Source: UJ101 sp965262705 (GTDB taxonomy: Bacteria > Bacteroidota > Bacteroidia > Flavobacteriales > UJ101). Taken from it: a DNA stretch of 64,000 nucleotides. Each line of letters starts with the position of its first letter. Within the stretch, counting starts at the first letter, position 1. The stretch spans positions 124,001 to 188,000 of the forward strand of contig OZ253556.1 in the NCBI GenBank assembly GCA_965262705.1, given 5' to 3'. Both the position numbers and the translations under genes were made by a program. Below the pieces are notes generated by a model. It was not told the origin of the DNA and searched no databases. It worked only from the letters and a program-made list of their open reading frames with translations. Shown here piece after piece: positions 1-9,072 of this stretch.

Positions 1-145
1 CAGGTAATTTAATTTCTAAAGTATTTTCTTTGATAAATTTATAAAATGCAGGCAAGAAATCAATGAGATTAGAATTAAAGAATGCAAATTTGTCATTCCT
101 AAACCGTAATAAAAAACTATTATCATCTAATTAATTCAATAATAC
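1..145. other. Left-edge sequence, no gene recognised
   Basis: AT-rich sequence up to the first AGACC element. I see no convincing reading frame, tRNA or hairpin here. It may be the tail of an intergenic region that starts outside the window. Confidence 0.5.
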
Positions 146-433
146 GAGACCGTTGTAAAAAGCACGCTAACAAAAAAATGCAACGCCCGATAAAAATTAA
201 GCGCCGGAGCAACCTTCTAGTTGTAAGGATTTTAATTTTTTGAGGAGGAGGCAGTTTGAAGTTAGATGCTTTTTTTTTAATACTTTTTTATACCTTCTGC
301 AACGGTCTCATTCTGCAATTGCAAGTCAGCGAAGCTAAAGGGATCCCTAACAAACAAAAGGGTGATCCGATATTTAATTTTAGCTTACGCTGACTTGCAG
401 TTCAGTTGCTAAAGTACTTTTTGCAACGGTCTC
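146..433 (+). repeat. AGACC element, compound copy
   Basis: A typical copy runs from GAGACCGTTG at 146 to CAACGGTCTC at 309. A second stretch with the nested motif TGCAAGTCAGCG, in both orientations (about 318 and 384), extends it to another CAACGGTCTC ending at 433. Order in the first part: left arm, core with GGAGCAACC, right arm, terminal inverted repeat. No target duplication is obvious at either boundary. This looks like one element enlarged by a second nested insertion or by tandem joining. Confidence 0.85.
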
Positions 434-728
434 ATAATATAAAAAATAATAGGGTTCTATCCTTTGCAACCTTTTCTTTATTTAGACACATTAATTTTTT
501 TTATTTTTTTGAAAATATTAAATCTTTTACATTACATTTTTTATAAATTTGCAAATATTAACATAAAATTAAATAAAAATTTGATATTGCTAATTTTTGA
601 TAGATTTACAGAAAAGGCTTATGTAATAGAACACTCCTTAACCTTACTTTTCAATAAACTCTTTTGTAAAATATCCATTGATATTTAGCAATCCCCTTTA
701 TAATAAACACTTTCTAAATAATTAAAAA
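434..728. other. AT-rich leader of the adhesin gene
   Basis: Very AT-rich sequence between the repeat and the adhesin start. An open frame of 74 codons (464-688) has Leu/Ile/Phe-rich composition typical of chance translation of AT-rich DNA, so I do not call it. The promoter of the adhesin should lie here, but I find no clear TAnnTTTG box. Confidence 0.4.
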
Positions 729-3700
729 ATGATAACAAGTTGCTTTAAAAAAGTTGCCTATCTATCTATATTTTTTTCAGTTTATATCATTCAAGCTCAA
801 GAATCATTTTATTTGCTCGGATATGCCAAAAAAGAATCCAGTGGAGTTTATGAATTAACCCCAGATCAGCTTCACAAAGTAGGATTAATGATCAGCTTAT
901 TTCCTATTGATTTAACTCAAAAGTTTAGTAAAACGTTTGAATTATCATTTGGGGGAAAAGACTATTCTGGAGCTGATGGAATGACGTTCTCCTTCCTTAA
1001 TTCATGTTCAATCGGATCCGTGCAAACAGGACAAGACCTCGGTATGAAAGGCATTATAGAAAGTTTATTTGTAGAATTTGACACTTTTCAAAATATTGGG
1101 CGCGCTGTTGATGAAGATTTCAATGATCCTGTCGCAGATCACATGGCAATTATGAGTCGTGGCGATGCAAATCATTATTCTGCAAATCATATAACTGATC
1201 CTATAGAAATGGAGAATATTGAAAATGGAGAATATCATAGGGTTACAGTAACATGGACCCCACATTCTAACAATACACAAACTTTTGAAGTAGAATTTAC
1301 TCATTCAAATGGAACAACCTATAGACGATCGGCAACGAGTAATTTTATAAACAACATTTTCGGGGGTAATTCAATTGTCTTTTGGGGATTCTCAGCCTCC
1401 ACTGGAGGCTCCTCAAGTATTCAAAGAGTACGTATTCAAGAAGACAAAGCAGAAAAATATAGTTGTAAGGGAAATACAATTACACTCGAAGCACCCCTAA
1501 AAGGGCAAAATTACTTTTGGACATCTGATTCAGGTACAGCAATCCCTAATAATAGAAAATCTTCAATAAGTGTTTCGCCTTCAGAAACAACTGAATATAT
1601 CTGTCATTACATTGATTATTGTAATAGACCTAATCAAACCGTAAAATATAAAGTATATGTTGCTGAGTTTTCAGAAAACCATGTTGATCCGACGTGTAAC
1701 CAACAAGGTATCGTAACCCTGTCAGTTAAAGATGGAAAAGCGCCTTATACCTATACTTTAGATGGAAAAACAATAACTAGCCAATATGAAACTTATACGT
1801 TTACTAATTTAATTGAAGGTAGTCATACTTATGAAATAAAAACAGCAGGCTGTTCATATAGCGGTGATATTAATATAAAAAATGCTGTGCCTTCTGCACC
1901 TTCAGTTTCGGATCAGCGTTATTGTGCCGGGGATAGCAAACCTCCTTTGGAGGTTAGTAATCCGAATGTGAATTATACCTATACTTGGTATGATTCAAGT
2001 GGCACAAGCGTTTATACAGGAGTTCAATTTAGTCCGAGTGTTTCTTCAGGGACTTTTACCGTAACCGCTACCGATAAGACTACAAACTGTGTTTCCACCG
2101 CGACAAAGGTAGATTTAACTCAGTATCCTAAACCTACTATAACTTTAAACGTAAATCCAACTTGCAGTGCAGATTTAAAAACCTACTCCTTTACTGTTTC
2201 CTCTGAATCGGGTAATGATATTAGTACGGATGATAATCAAGCAAGCATTCAGGATAATGCGAATGGCACATGGACGATTCGTGTTCCTATGGCTACGGCA
2301 AAAAATACGATAAGTGTAACCGCTAAGAACAAAGAAGGCTGCAACATGACTCAGCCCTTTAATAAACCCAATTGTTCCTGCCCAGTAATTCCTGCTCCCA
2401 ATGCCTCTGATGAAGCCTATTGCGAAGGCTCGCAAAAACCTGCTTTAGAGGTTAATAATCCCGATACGACAAACTATACTTATACCTGGTACGACGAATC
2501 AGGGAAAGAGGTTAATGAAGGGACATCATTAGATTATAGTAAACTAAGCGACCCGGCAATTACTTCGGGGACTTTTACCGTAACCGCTACCGATAAGACT
2601 AAAAACTGTGTTTCTACAGCGACAAAGGTAGATTTAACTCAGTATCCTAAACCTACTATAACTTTAAACGTAAATCCAACTTGCAGTGCAGATTTAAAAA
2701 CCTACTCCTTTACTGTTTCCTCTGAATCGGGTAATGATATTAGTACGGATGATAATCAAGCAAGCATTCAGGATAATGCGAATGGCACATGGACGATTCG
2801 TGTTCCTATGGCTACGGCAAAAAATACGATAAGTGTAACCGCTAAGAACAAAGAAGGCTGCAACATGACTCAGCCCTTTAATAAACCCAATTGTTCCTGC
2901 CCAGTAATTCCTACTCCCAATGCCTCTGATGAAGCCTATTGCGAAGGCTCGCAAAAACCTGCTTTAGAGGTTAATAATCCCGATACGACAAACTATACTT
3001 ATACCTGGTACGACGAATCAGGGAAAGAGGTTAATGAAGGGACATCATTAGATTATAGTAAACTAAGCGACCCGGCAATTACTTCAGGGACTTTTACCGT
3101 AACCGCTACCGATAAGATTATGGGCTGTGTTTCCACCGCGACAAAGGTAGATTTAACTCAGTATCCTAAACCTACTATAACTTTAAACGTAAATCCAACT
3201 TGCAGTGCAGATTTAAAAACCTACTCCTTTACTGTTTCCTCTGAATCGGGTAATGATATTAGTACGGATGATAATCAAGCAAGCATTCAGGATAATGCGA
3301 ATGGCACATGGACGATTCGTGTTCCTATGGCTACGGCAAAAAATACGATAAGTGTAACCGCTAAGAACAAAGAAGGCTGCAACATGACTCAGCCCTTTAA
3401 TAAACCCAATTGTTCCTGCCCAGTAATTCCTACTCCCAATGCCTCTGATGAAGCCTATTGCGAAGGTTCTCAAAGACCTGCTTTAGAGGTTAATAATCCC
3501 GATACGACAAACTATACTTATACCTGGTACGACGAATCAGGGAAAGAGGTTAATGAAGGGACATCATTAGATTATAGTAAACTAAGCGACCCGGCAATTA
3601 CTTCAGGGACTTTTACCGTAACCGCTACCGATAAGATTATGGGCTGTGTTTCCACCGCGACAAAGGTAGATTTAACTCAGTATCCTAAACCTACTATAAC

Positions 3701-5654
3701 TTTAAACGTAAATCCAACTTGCAGTGCAGATTTAAAAACCTACTCCTTTACTGTTTCCTCTGAATCGGGTAATGATATTAGTACGGATGATAATCAAGCA
3801 AGCATTCAGGATAATGCGAATGGCACATGGACGATTCGTGTTCCTATGGCTACGGCAAAAAATACGATAAGTGTAACCGCTAAGAACAAAGAAGGCTGCA
3901 ACATGACTCAGCCCTTTAATAAACCCAATTGTTCCTGCCCAGTAATTCCTACTCCCAATGCCTCTGATGAAGCCTATTGCGAAGGTTCTCAAAGACCTGC
4001 TTTAGAGGTTAATAATCCCGATACGACAAACTATACTTATACCTGGTACGACGAATCAGGGAAAGAGGTTAATGAAGGGACGTCATTAGATTATAGTAAA
4101 CTAAGCGACCCGGCAATTACTTCGGGGACTTTTACCGTAACCGCTACCGATAAGACTACAAACTGTGTTTCCACCGCGACAAAGGTAGATTTAACTCAGT
4201 ATCCTAAACCTACTATAACTTTAAACGTAAATCCAACTTGCAGTGCAGATTTAAAAACCTACTCCTTTACTGTTTCCTCTGAATCGGGTAATGATATTAG
4301 TACGGATGATAATCAAGCAAGCATTCAGGATAATGCGAATGGCACATGGACGATTCGTGTTCCTATGGCTACGGCAAAAAATACGATAAGTGTAACCGCT
4401 AAGAACAAAGAAGGCTGCAACATGACTCAGCCCTTTAATAAACCCAATTGTTCCTGCCCAGTAATTCCTACTCCCAATGCCTCTGATGAAGCCTATTGCG
4501 AAGGCTCGCAAAAACCTGCTTTAGAGGTTAGTAATCCGAATGTGAATTATACCTATACTTGGTATGATTCAAGTGGCACAAGCGTTTATACAGGAGTTAA
4601 ATTTAGTCCGAGTGTTTCTTCAGGGACTTTTACCGTAACCGCTACCGATAAGACTAAAAACTGTGTTTCTACAGCGACTACAGTAAAACTGATTGAAAAC
4701 CCTCAGCCAACCCTATCGGTAACTGCTAATCATCCTGTTTTATTTTACGGACAACCCTTTAAACTGTATAGCAACCCCTCCTCTGATTCTTCTTATAAAC
4801 TCTCCTGGAAAGGACCTAATGGCTTTCGTTCTCAACAGGAAAATCCTGTTATACCATCTGTGCACTCAAATCACAGCGGTACTTATGAACTTAACCTTAG
4901 CAATACCTTAAATTGCTCGGCAGCAAGTCAGTTTAGTTTACAGGTATATACCGATGTGGAAACAGCGCTGGGAGAAGATGTAATCTCTTGTTCTGATGGA
5001 ACTTCTTTTACGTTTAGCTACCCACAAGTAAGCGGCTTAACCTATCTGTGGTCAGGACCTAATAACTTTAGTAGTACTCAAAATCAAATTACGGTAAATG
5101 AAACAGGGATTTATACTTTGACTGTGAGAGCATCCGACGGGAATGAATCGGTGGGCTCGGTACAGATTAAGGCTTCAGATTTGCGGGTAGAAAAGCTAAA
5201 TACCTGTCTTGCCCAAACCATAGTGAACCCTTCAGGCGGTCGTCCCCCTTATGAATATTCGTTAGACGGAGTTACTTTTCAGTCTTCACCTGTTTTTAAA
5301 GGAGATTTTAGAACGGCACATACTATATACGTAAGAGACGGGAATAGTTGTGAGGTTAGAGAAGAAGCAAAAGGGGTTAAGTTTGATTTGTACGAAGCCT
5401 TTAGTCCGAATGGAGACGGGATAAATGACCGGTGGGATTTATCGGCTTTATCGGGCTGTGTGAAAGCTCAGGTAAAGATATTTGACCGTTATGGACGTTA
5501 TGTTCACCTAATGCAATTGAATAATTTAAGCTGGGATGGAAGAGTGAAAGGAAAGCCATTACCTTCCGGCACTTACTGGTATGTAATAGAGTTCAATGAC
5601 GGGGTAACGCCGCTAGTAAAAGGAAATTTAACGATTAAACGAAGGAAAGATTAA
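729..5654 (+). CDS. Giant T9SS surface adhesin with N-terminal L-type lectin domain
   Basis: 1641-residue secreted protein, probably a cell-surface adhesin or gliding-type protein. Seen: a signal peptide (about residues 1-24, ending IIQAQ); a lectin-like region (about 25-240) with GADGMTFSF and VEFDTFQN, which resemble the metal- and sugar-site blocks of L-type (legume-lectin-like) domains; Cys-containing Ig-like modules, including four to five near-identical 173-residue units from about residue 463; and a C-terminal domain starting FSPNGDGIND and ending in KRRKD. Known: that C-terminal domain (CHU_C, type B sorting signal) directs export by the type IX secretion system. Inferred: it binds glycans and is anchored outside the cell. 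The next gene, 5 bp downstream, encodes a PorP/SprF-like partner. The ligand cannot be read from sequence. Confidence 0.9.
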   Translation: MITSCFKKVAYLSIFFSVYIIQAQESFYLLGYAKKESSGVYELTPDQLHKVGLMISLFPIDLTQKFSKTFELSFGGKDYSGADGMTFSFLNSCSIGSVQTGQDLGMKGIIESLFVEFDTFQNIGRAVDEDFNDPVADHMAIMSRGDANHYSANHITDPIEMENIENGEYHRVTVTWTPHSNNTQTFEVEFTHSNGTTYRRSATSNFINNIFGGNSIVFWGFSASTGGSSSIQRVRIQEDKAEKYSCKGNTITLEAPLKGQNYFWTSDSGTAIPNNRKSSISVSPSETTEYICHYIDYCNRPNQTVKYKVYVAEFSENHVDPTCNQQGIVTLSVKDGKAPYTYTLDGKTITSQYETYTFTNLIEGSHTYEIKTAGCSYSGDINIKNAVPSAPSVSDQRYCAGDSKPPLEVSNPNVNYTYTWYDSSGTSVYTGVQFSPSVSSGTFTVTATDKTTNCVSTATKVDLTQYPKPTITLNVNPTCSADLKTYSFTVSSESGNDISTDDNQASIQDNANGTWTIRVPMATAKNTISVTAKNKEGCNMTQPFNKPNCSCPVIPAPNASDEAYCEGSQKPALEVNNPDTTNYTYTWYDESGKEVNEGTSLDYSKLSDPAITSGTFTVTATDKTKNCVSTATKVDLTQYPKPTITLNVNPTCSADLKTYSFTVSSESGNDISTDDNQASIQDNANGTWTIRVPMATAKNTISVTAKNKEGCNMTQPFNKPNCSCPVIPTPNASDEAYCEGSQKPALEVNNPDTTNYTYTWYDESGKEVNEGTSLDYSKLSDPAITSGTFTVTATDKIMGCVSTATKVDLTQYPKPTITLNVNPTCSADLKTYSFTVSSESGNDISTDDNQASIQDNANGTWTIRVPMATAKNTISVTAKNKEGCNMTQPFNKPNCSCPVIPTPNASDEAYCEGSQRPALEVNNPDTTNYTYTWYDESGKEVNEGTSLDYSKLSDPAITSGTFTVTATDKIMGCVSTATKVDLTQYPKPTITLNVNPTCSADLKTYSFTVSSESGNDISTDDNQASIQDNANGTWTIRVPMATAKNTISVTAKNKEGCNMTQPFNKPNCSCPVIPTPNASDEAYCEGSQRPALEVNNPDTTNYTYTWYDESGKEVNEGTSLDYSKLSDPAITSGTFTVTATDKTTNCVSTATKVDLTQYPKPTITLNVNPTCSADLKTYSFTVSSESGNDISTDDNQASIQDNANGTWTIRVPMATAKNTISVTAKNKEGCNMTQPFNKPNCSCPVIPTPNASDEAYCEGSQKPALEVSNPNVNYTYTWYDSSGTSVYTGVKFSPSVSSGTFTVTATDKTKNCVSTATTVKLIENPQPTLSVTANHPVLFYGQPFKLYSNPSSDSSYKLSWKGPNGFRSQQENPVIPSVHSNHSGTYELNLSNTLNCSAASQFSLQVYTDVETALGEDVISCSDGTSFTFSYPQVSGLTYLWSGPNNFSSTQNQITVNETGIYTLTVRASDGNESVGSVQIKASDLRVEKLNTCLAQTIVNPSGGRPPYEYSLDGVTFQSSPVFKGDFRTAHTIYVRDGNSCEVREEAKGVKFDLYEAFSPNGDGINDRWDLSALSGCVKAQVKIFDRYGRYVHLMQLNNLSWDGRVKGKPLPSGTYWYVIEFNDGVTPLVKGNLTIKRRKD
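2115..4700 (+). repeat. 519-bp in-frame tandem repeats inside the adhesin
   Basis: Units start at 2115, 2634, 3153, 3672 and 4191, exactly 519 bp (173 codons) apart. Each has a half beginning LTQYPKPTITL and ending NCSCPVIP, then a half beginning PNASDEAYCEG and ending STATKVD. The first half appears unchanged in all five units apart from an Ala/Thr change next to the CPVIP motif. The second half of the fifth unit is replaced by a PNVNYTYTWYDSSG variant that also occurs just before unit 1, near 1960. The near identity at DNA level suggests recent duplication or gene conversion. Confidence 0.95.
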
Positions 5655-5659
5655 AGAAA

Positions 5660-6634
5660 ATGGAAAGATTATTAATTTACATACGGTGGATTCTTTTATA
5701 TTTTATACTCCACGCATTTAACGTTCATGCACAAGAAGGGCTTCCATACTACAATACTTATTTGCTAGGCGATGAATATATTTTACATCCCTCAATGGCA
5801 GGAAAAAGCATTTGTGGGGACTTATCTTTTTCAGTAAGACAGCAATGGTTTGGAACGGATGAGCATCCTGCTACTTATATAGCGAGTTTTAATAGTCGAA
5901 TAGGCGACCGAAGAGGAATAGGAGCGTATATCATTCATGATGAAAACGGACCTACTAAGCAAACACAGTTTCAATTAACCTATAGCCATCATTTGATCTT
6001 TGACGGGGATGAAATAAAAAGTCCTCATCGTTTGCAAATGGCTCTATCAGGACAAGCACTTTTTTTTAACTATGGTGATTTAGCGCAAAGAGTACAAAAT
6101 AGTACCGACCCTGTTTTAGAGAATACAAGATATACTAATTTTAATGCTAATGTTTCTTTTAGTTATAGAAAGGGACCTTTACGCGCCAGTTTTACCGCTA
6201 ATTCGCTGTTAGATTTTTACTCAAAAGATGATGGAATTGAGGAGCCGGTTCATTTGAGGAATTATATAGGAACTTTGGAGTATAAGTTTAAACCCAGCGA
6301 AGAATCATCTATAACCCCTACAGCTACTTATATTTTAGAAGAAGACCAAAGGAGAGATTTATTTGACATTGGGGCTAAGTTTTCTTATGTGTTCAATCCT
6401 GAAACACGATTGTGGCTTCGTGCTTCTTATCGAGGGTATTTAAACGACTCGAATTTTCAAACAGTTGCTTTTACACCCATTATAGGAATTGATCGATACA
6501 GCTGGAAATTGTCTTACTCTTATGATGTTGACCTTGGGGAGTACAGTTCTTATTATCGGGGCGGTCACCAAATCAGGCTGGGAATTAAACTGTTCTGTAA
6601 AAGCGCCTGCCGATGTGATTACGATGAATGGTAG
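5660..6634 (+). CDS. PorP/SprF-family type IX secretion outer-membrane protein
   Basis: 324 residues. A signal peptide (about 1-25, ending NVHAQ) is followed by alternating beta-strand sequence typical of an outer-membrane barrel, with the family-like opening YYNTYLLGDEYILHPSMAG and strands such as FSVRQQWFG and RIGDRRGIGAYI. Known: PorP/SprF proteins are often encoded next to a large T9SS substrate with a type B signal (SprB-SprF pairing) and help its export or surface attachment. It starts 5 bp after the adhesin stop, so the two very likely form one operon and act as a pair. The cysteine-rich C-terminus (CKSACRCDYDEW) is unusual but reads cleanly to the stop. Confidence 0.88.
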   Translation: MERLLIYIRWILLYFILHAFNVHAQEGLPYYNTYLLGDEYILHPSMAGKSICGDLSFSVRQQWFGTDEHPATYIASFNSRIGDRRGIGAYIIHDENGPTKQTQFQLTYSHHLIFDGDEIKSPHRLQMALSGQALFFNYGDLAQRVQNSTDPVLENTRYTNFNANVSFSYRKGPLRASFTANSLLDFYSKDDGIEEPVHLRNYIGTLEYKFKPSEESSITPTATYILEEDQRRDLFDIGAKFSYVFNPETRLWLRASYRGYLNDSNFQTVAFTPIIGIDRYSWKLSYSYDVDLGEYSSYYRGGHQIRLGIKLFCKSACRCDYDEW

Positions 6635-6947
6635 AAAATATAAGTAAAGAAAAATCAATTATCGCTTACGAGATGCAGTATTTAGCCAAGACCGTTGCAA
6701 AAAGGGACCCATACCTTAAAGCGTATAAGTTTAAAATATAAGGGGCTGGATTTCTTAAAGCCTGCCCCTGTTTTCAAAAACGGTTAAGATAAGAACTGAT
6801 TGAAAATAATTCTCCCATTTCTAATAGGCAAATCCCACTTTGAGACCGTTGCAGAGTATATAAAAAAGTATGAAAAAGAAAGCATCTAACTTCAAACCGC
6901 TTCCTTACTTTGACAGGCTCAGTAACCATCTCAAAAAAATACAATCC
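6635..6947. repeat. Repeat debris with a truncated AGACC element
   Basis: AGACCGTTGCAA at 6689 begins a stretch that no longer resembles a full element. At 6842 a right-type arm (GAGACCGTTGCAG, then the AAAGCATCTAACTTC block) starts but stops near 6940 without a core or opposite arm, because the IS copy begins at 6948. A nested TTTGACAGGCTCAGTAACC repeat lies near 6910. No gene is supported. Confidence 0.7.
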
Positions 6948-7674
6948 GAGACCGTTGAAAGGGAATAAAAGATTAGATATAAAAGAAGTGGTACTAAGCG
7001 GTTATTTTATCTAAAAAGATAGTCTATTTATGGCATGAAAATACATAACCATCCTACTTTAGCTGATAGTATTTGTGATTTACGCACAAGAAAGGTAAAA
7101 AAGGCTTTTTTCACTGAGTTAAACCGTTTGTTAGACTGGGGAAAAATAAGTAAAATAATAGATGACCCTTATAATAAGGGGAAAAGTACTACCGGCAGTC
7201 CGAGTGATGATGGGTTATTTAGGTTGCTGAGTACTTTGACTAGGCTCAGTAACCATTGGTCGAAGTATTATTCAAGATGTGTTTATTACAAACCGGGTAT
7301 GGATTAAGCGATTACGAAGTGGAAGATAGGGTAAATGACAGTCTTTCCTTCAGTTATTTTTGTGGTTTACCCCTAGCGCAATCCTCGCCTGACCCTAGTA
7401 CTTTGAGTAGATTTAGAACATTGATGACGCAAGCATAAGCCTACGAGCGTCTACTTTAAGGAGATCAACGGTCAATTAGAACATCATCCAATCATCATCA
7501 AAAAAGGAGCGATAGTAGAGGCTAGTGTAATAGAGACGCCCTTAAACCCGAAAAGCAAGGTTCGTGATAAGGTTACAGCGGATAACGGAGAGCAAAAAGA
7601 GGCTTTCGTAAAAAAAGAGGATAAGGTTAGTGTAGATAAACAAGCCGCCGGGTTAAAAAAGCGAGCTAAGTATT
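6948..7674 (+). mobile_element. IS5-family-like element, copy 1, truncated at 3' end
   Basis: The left end GAGACCGTTGAAAGGG matches the left end of the better copy at 47.6 kb (AGACCGTTGCAAGG). The right part of the element, from the middle of the transposase gene onward, is missing: sequence matching the other copy stops at 7674, exactly where an AGACC element begins at 7675. Insertion of that repeat, followed by loss of the rest, is a simple explanation. Confidence 0.85.
7035..7674 (+). pseudogene. Broken IS5-family transposase, copy 1
   Basis: The frame starts with MKIHNHPTLADSICDL at 7035, matching copy 2. Near 7220-7270 it carries an insertion of about 50 bp, containing GGTTGCTGAG and CTCAGTAACC as inverted repeats, which puts the rest out of frame (continuing to 7438). 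A TAA then interrupts the downstream frame at the same site as in copy 2, and another TAA follows shortly after. The C-terminal half with the later DDE residues is absent. It cannot encode a working transposase. The same 50-bp insertion is found in copy 3 near 19.3 kb. Confidence 0.88.
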
Positions 7675-7857
7675 GAGACCGTTGCAAAAAGCAATCTAAC
7701 AAAAAAATGCAACGCCCGATAAAAATTAAAATCCTCACAACCCAAAGGTTGCTCCGGTGCCTCGCTTACAATAACTTGCAGTTAATCTTTATCAGGCATC
7801 ACATTGTATCGCGAGAGTGCTTTTTGCAACTGCAAGTCAGGGCAAGCTAACGGTCTC
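7675..7857 (+). repeat. AGACC element, two-left-arm foldback variant
   Basis: Starts GAGACCGTTGCAAAAAGCA directly after the truncated IS and ends CGGTCTC at 7857. Both outer arms are of the left type: CGCCCGATAAAAATTAA on the left, and its degenerate inverse (CTTTATCAGGCAT... TGCTTTTTGCAAC) on the right. The normal right arm with AAAGCATCTAACTTC is missing. The right part also holds nested AACTTGCAG and TGCAAGTCAGGG repeats. Confidence 0.75.
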
Positions 7858-8190
7858 TCTCTATAAAGGCTTCCCGAATACAGGGAACTCTAACCCTTTA
7901 AGGCTTGGAGGCATGCCTCCCGATGGGTTGGAAGCCTCCCTCCTGACCTTAGGGAAGCCTGTGCTTGGAGATACACTACTACACCTTTTAAAGGTCTCAA
8001 GCGCATAAGCGAGTTCGTTTCGTCTATGGTAGGAGATTTTGTAGGTTAAGACCATTGCAGAACACATAAAAAAGCATGAAAAAGAAAGCATCTAGCTTGC
8101 GCTGGCTTGCAGTTGATAGTTTGCTTTGTGCAACCGAAAGTCTAGATCTATACCCTTTTAAAAAGTCTCATATCTTATCATACTTTAGGT
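7858..8190. other. GC-richer structured stretch and decayed repeat
   Basis: 7866-7995 is clearly richer in G and C than its neighbours. It contains a perfect 14-bp palindrome (GGAGGCATGCCTCC, 7907-7920) inside an outer inverted repeat (AGGCTTCCC at 7867-7875, GGGAAGCCT at 7952-7960), so the transcript could fold into a strong hairpin. From about 8049 a decayed right arm of an AGACC element (AAGACCATTGCAGAACACAT) runs into degenerate sequence. Short frames exist on both strands but none looks like a protein. Confidence 0.5.
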
Positions 8191-8219
8191 TGTCAGACTG
8201 TAAATAAATATGTACCTTA
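8190..8219 (+). promoter_or_regulatory. Likely tpiA promoter
   Basis: TTG at 8190-8192 and TACCTTAG at 8212-8219, 19 bp apart, resemble the Bacteroidota -33 and -7 elements. Transcription would begin around 8225, downstream of an in-frame ATG at 8210. This supports the shorter tpiA start at 8243. Confidence 0.45.
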
Positions 8220-8242
8220 GCCCTTATAATAAGTTTATCATG

Positions 8243-9007
8243 ATGAGAAAAAAGATTGTTGCAGGAAATTGGAAAATGAACCTGAATGCTAAAGAAGCAA
8301 AAAAATTAATTAAAGAAATTGCTGAATATACAGAAGTATATAGAAAAAGTATGGCTTGTCAGGTGGTTATTGCGCCTTCATTTACTAATTTGGCAAGTGC
8401 TAAAAAGCAAGCAAGTGGTACCGGAATTAAGGTGGCTGCTCAAAATATGTACCAGGCAGAAAGTGGTGCTTACACCGGTGAGGTTTCGGCGGATATGCTT
8501 AAATCAATTAAAGTTAGAAAAGTGATTTTAGGGCACTCGGAACGCCGGCAATACTTTGGTGAGACCGATGAAATAATCGCTCAAAAAGTAAGAAGAGCCA
8601 TTGATTCAGGATTTCAGGTTATTTTCTGTAATGGTGAAACGCTCGAACAGCGAAAAACAGGTATTTATTTTGACGTGGTTAGAGAACAAACAGAAAAAGC
8701 ATTATTTAAGCTTTCCTCAGAAGAAATAAAAAAAGTCATCATCGCGTATGAACCGGTTTGGGCGATAGGCACGGGTGAAACTGCCACTGCTGAACAAGTT
8801 CAGGAAATGCACGCACATTTGCGAGGTTTGTTAGCAAAAAAATACGGGCAATCTATCACTGAAGATATTTCTATCCTTTATGGGGGAAGTGTAAAACCGG
8901 CTAACGCTCGTGAAATTTTTTCAAAATTAGATGTGGATGGAGGATTGATTGGCGGTGCAGCATTAAAAGCGGATGAGTTTATAGAGATTATTAAGGCATG
9001 TCAATAA
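8243..9007 (+). CDS. tpiA: Triosephosphate isomerase
   Basis: 254 residues, the usual length for the family. It interconverts dihydroxyacetone phosphate and glyceraldehyde 3-phosphate in cytoplasmic glycolysis and gluconeogenesis. Seen: the N-terminal NWKMN with the substrate-binding Lys, GHSERR with the electrophilic His, the AYEPVWAIGTG block with the catalytic Glu and flexible loop, and YGGSVKPAN for phosphate binding. I start at 8243 (MRKKIVAGNWKMN), the normal family beginning. An in-frame ATG at 8210 would add 11 residues with no family counterpart and lies upstream of the probable transcription start. Alone between repeat-filled gaps. Confidence 0.96.
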   Translation: MRKKIVAGNWKMNLNAKEAKKLIKEIAEYTEVYRKSMACQVVIAPSFTNLASAKKQASGTGIKVAAQNMYQAESGAYTGEVSADMLKSIKVRKVILGHSERRQYFGETDEIIAQKVRRAIDSGFQVIFCNGETLEQRKTGIYFDVVREQTEKALFKLSSEEIKKVIIAYEPVWAIGTGETATAEQVQEMHAHLRGLLAKKYGQSITEDISILYGGSVKPANAREIFSKLDVDGGLIGGAALKADEFIEIIKACQ

Positions 9008-9072
9008 TATGCGTAACTAAAAATCTTTCCATTTAATGAGACCTTTTCAAAAAGCACTTTAGGAAAGCCCTC

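Noticed and set aside
464..688. Open frame of 74 codons upstream of the adhesin
   Set aside because: Composition is that of translated AT-rich DNA (Leu, Ile, Phe, Lys, Asn), with no promoter, no domain and no conservation signal visible.
2175..4511. Five identical minus-strand frames of 86 codons, 519 bp apart
   Set aside because: They are the antisense of the adhesin repeats and recur only because the repeats do.
8210..8242. Earlier start of triosephosphate isomerase
   Set aside because: The family starts at the MRKKIVAGNWKMN Met, and the -7 box overlaps the upstream ATG.
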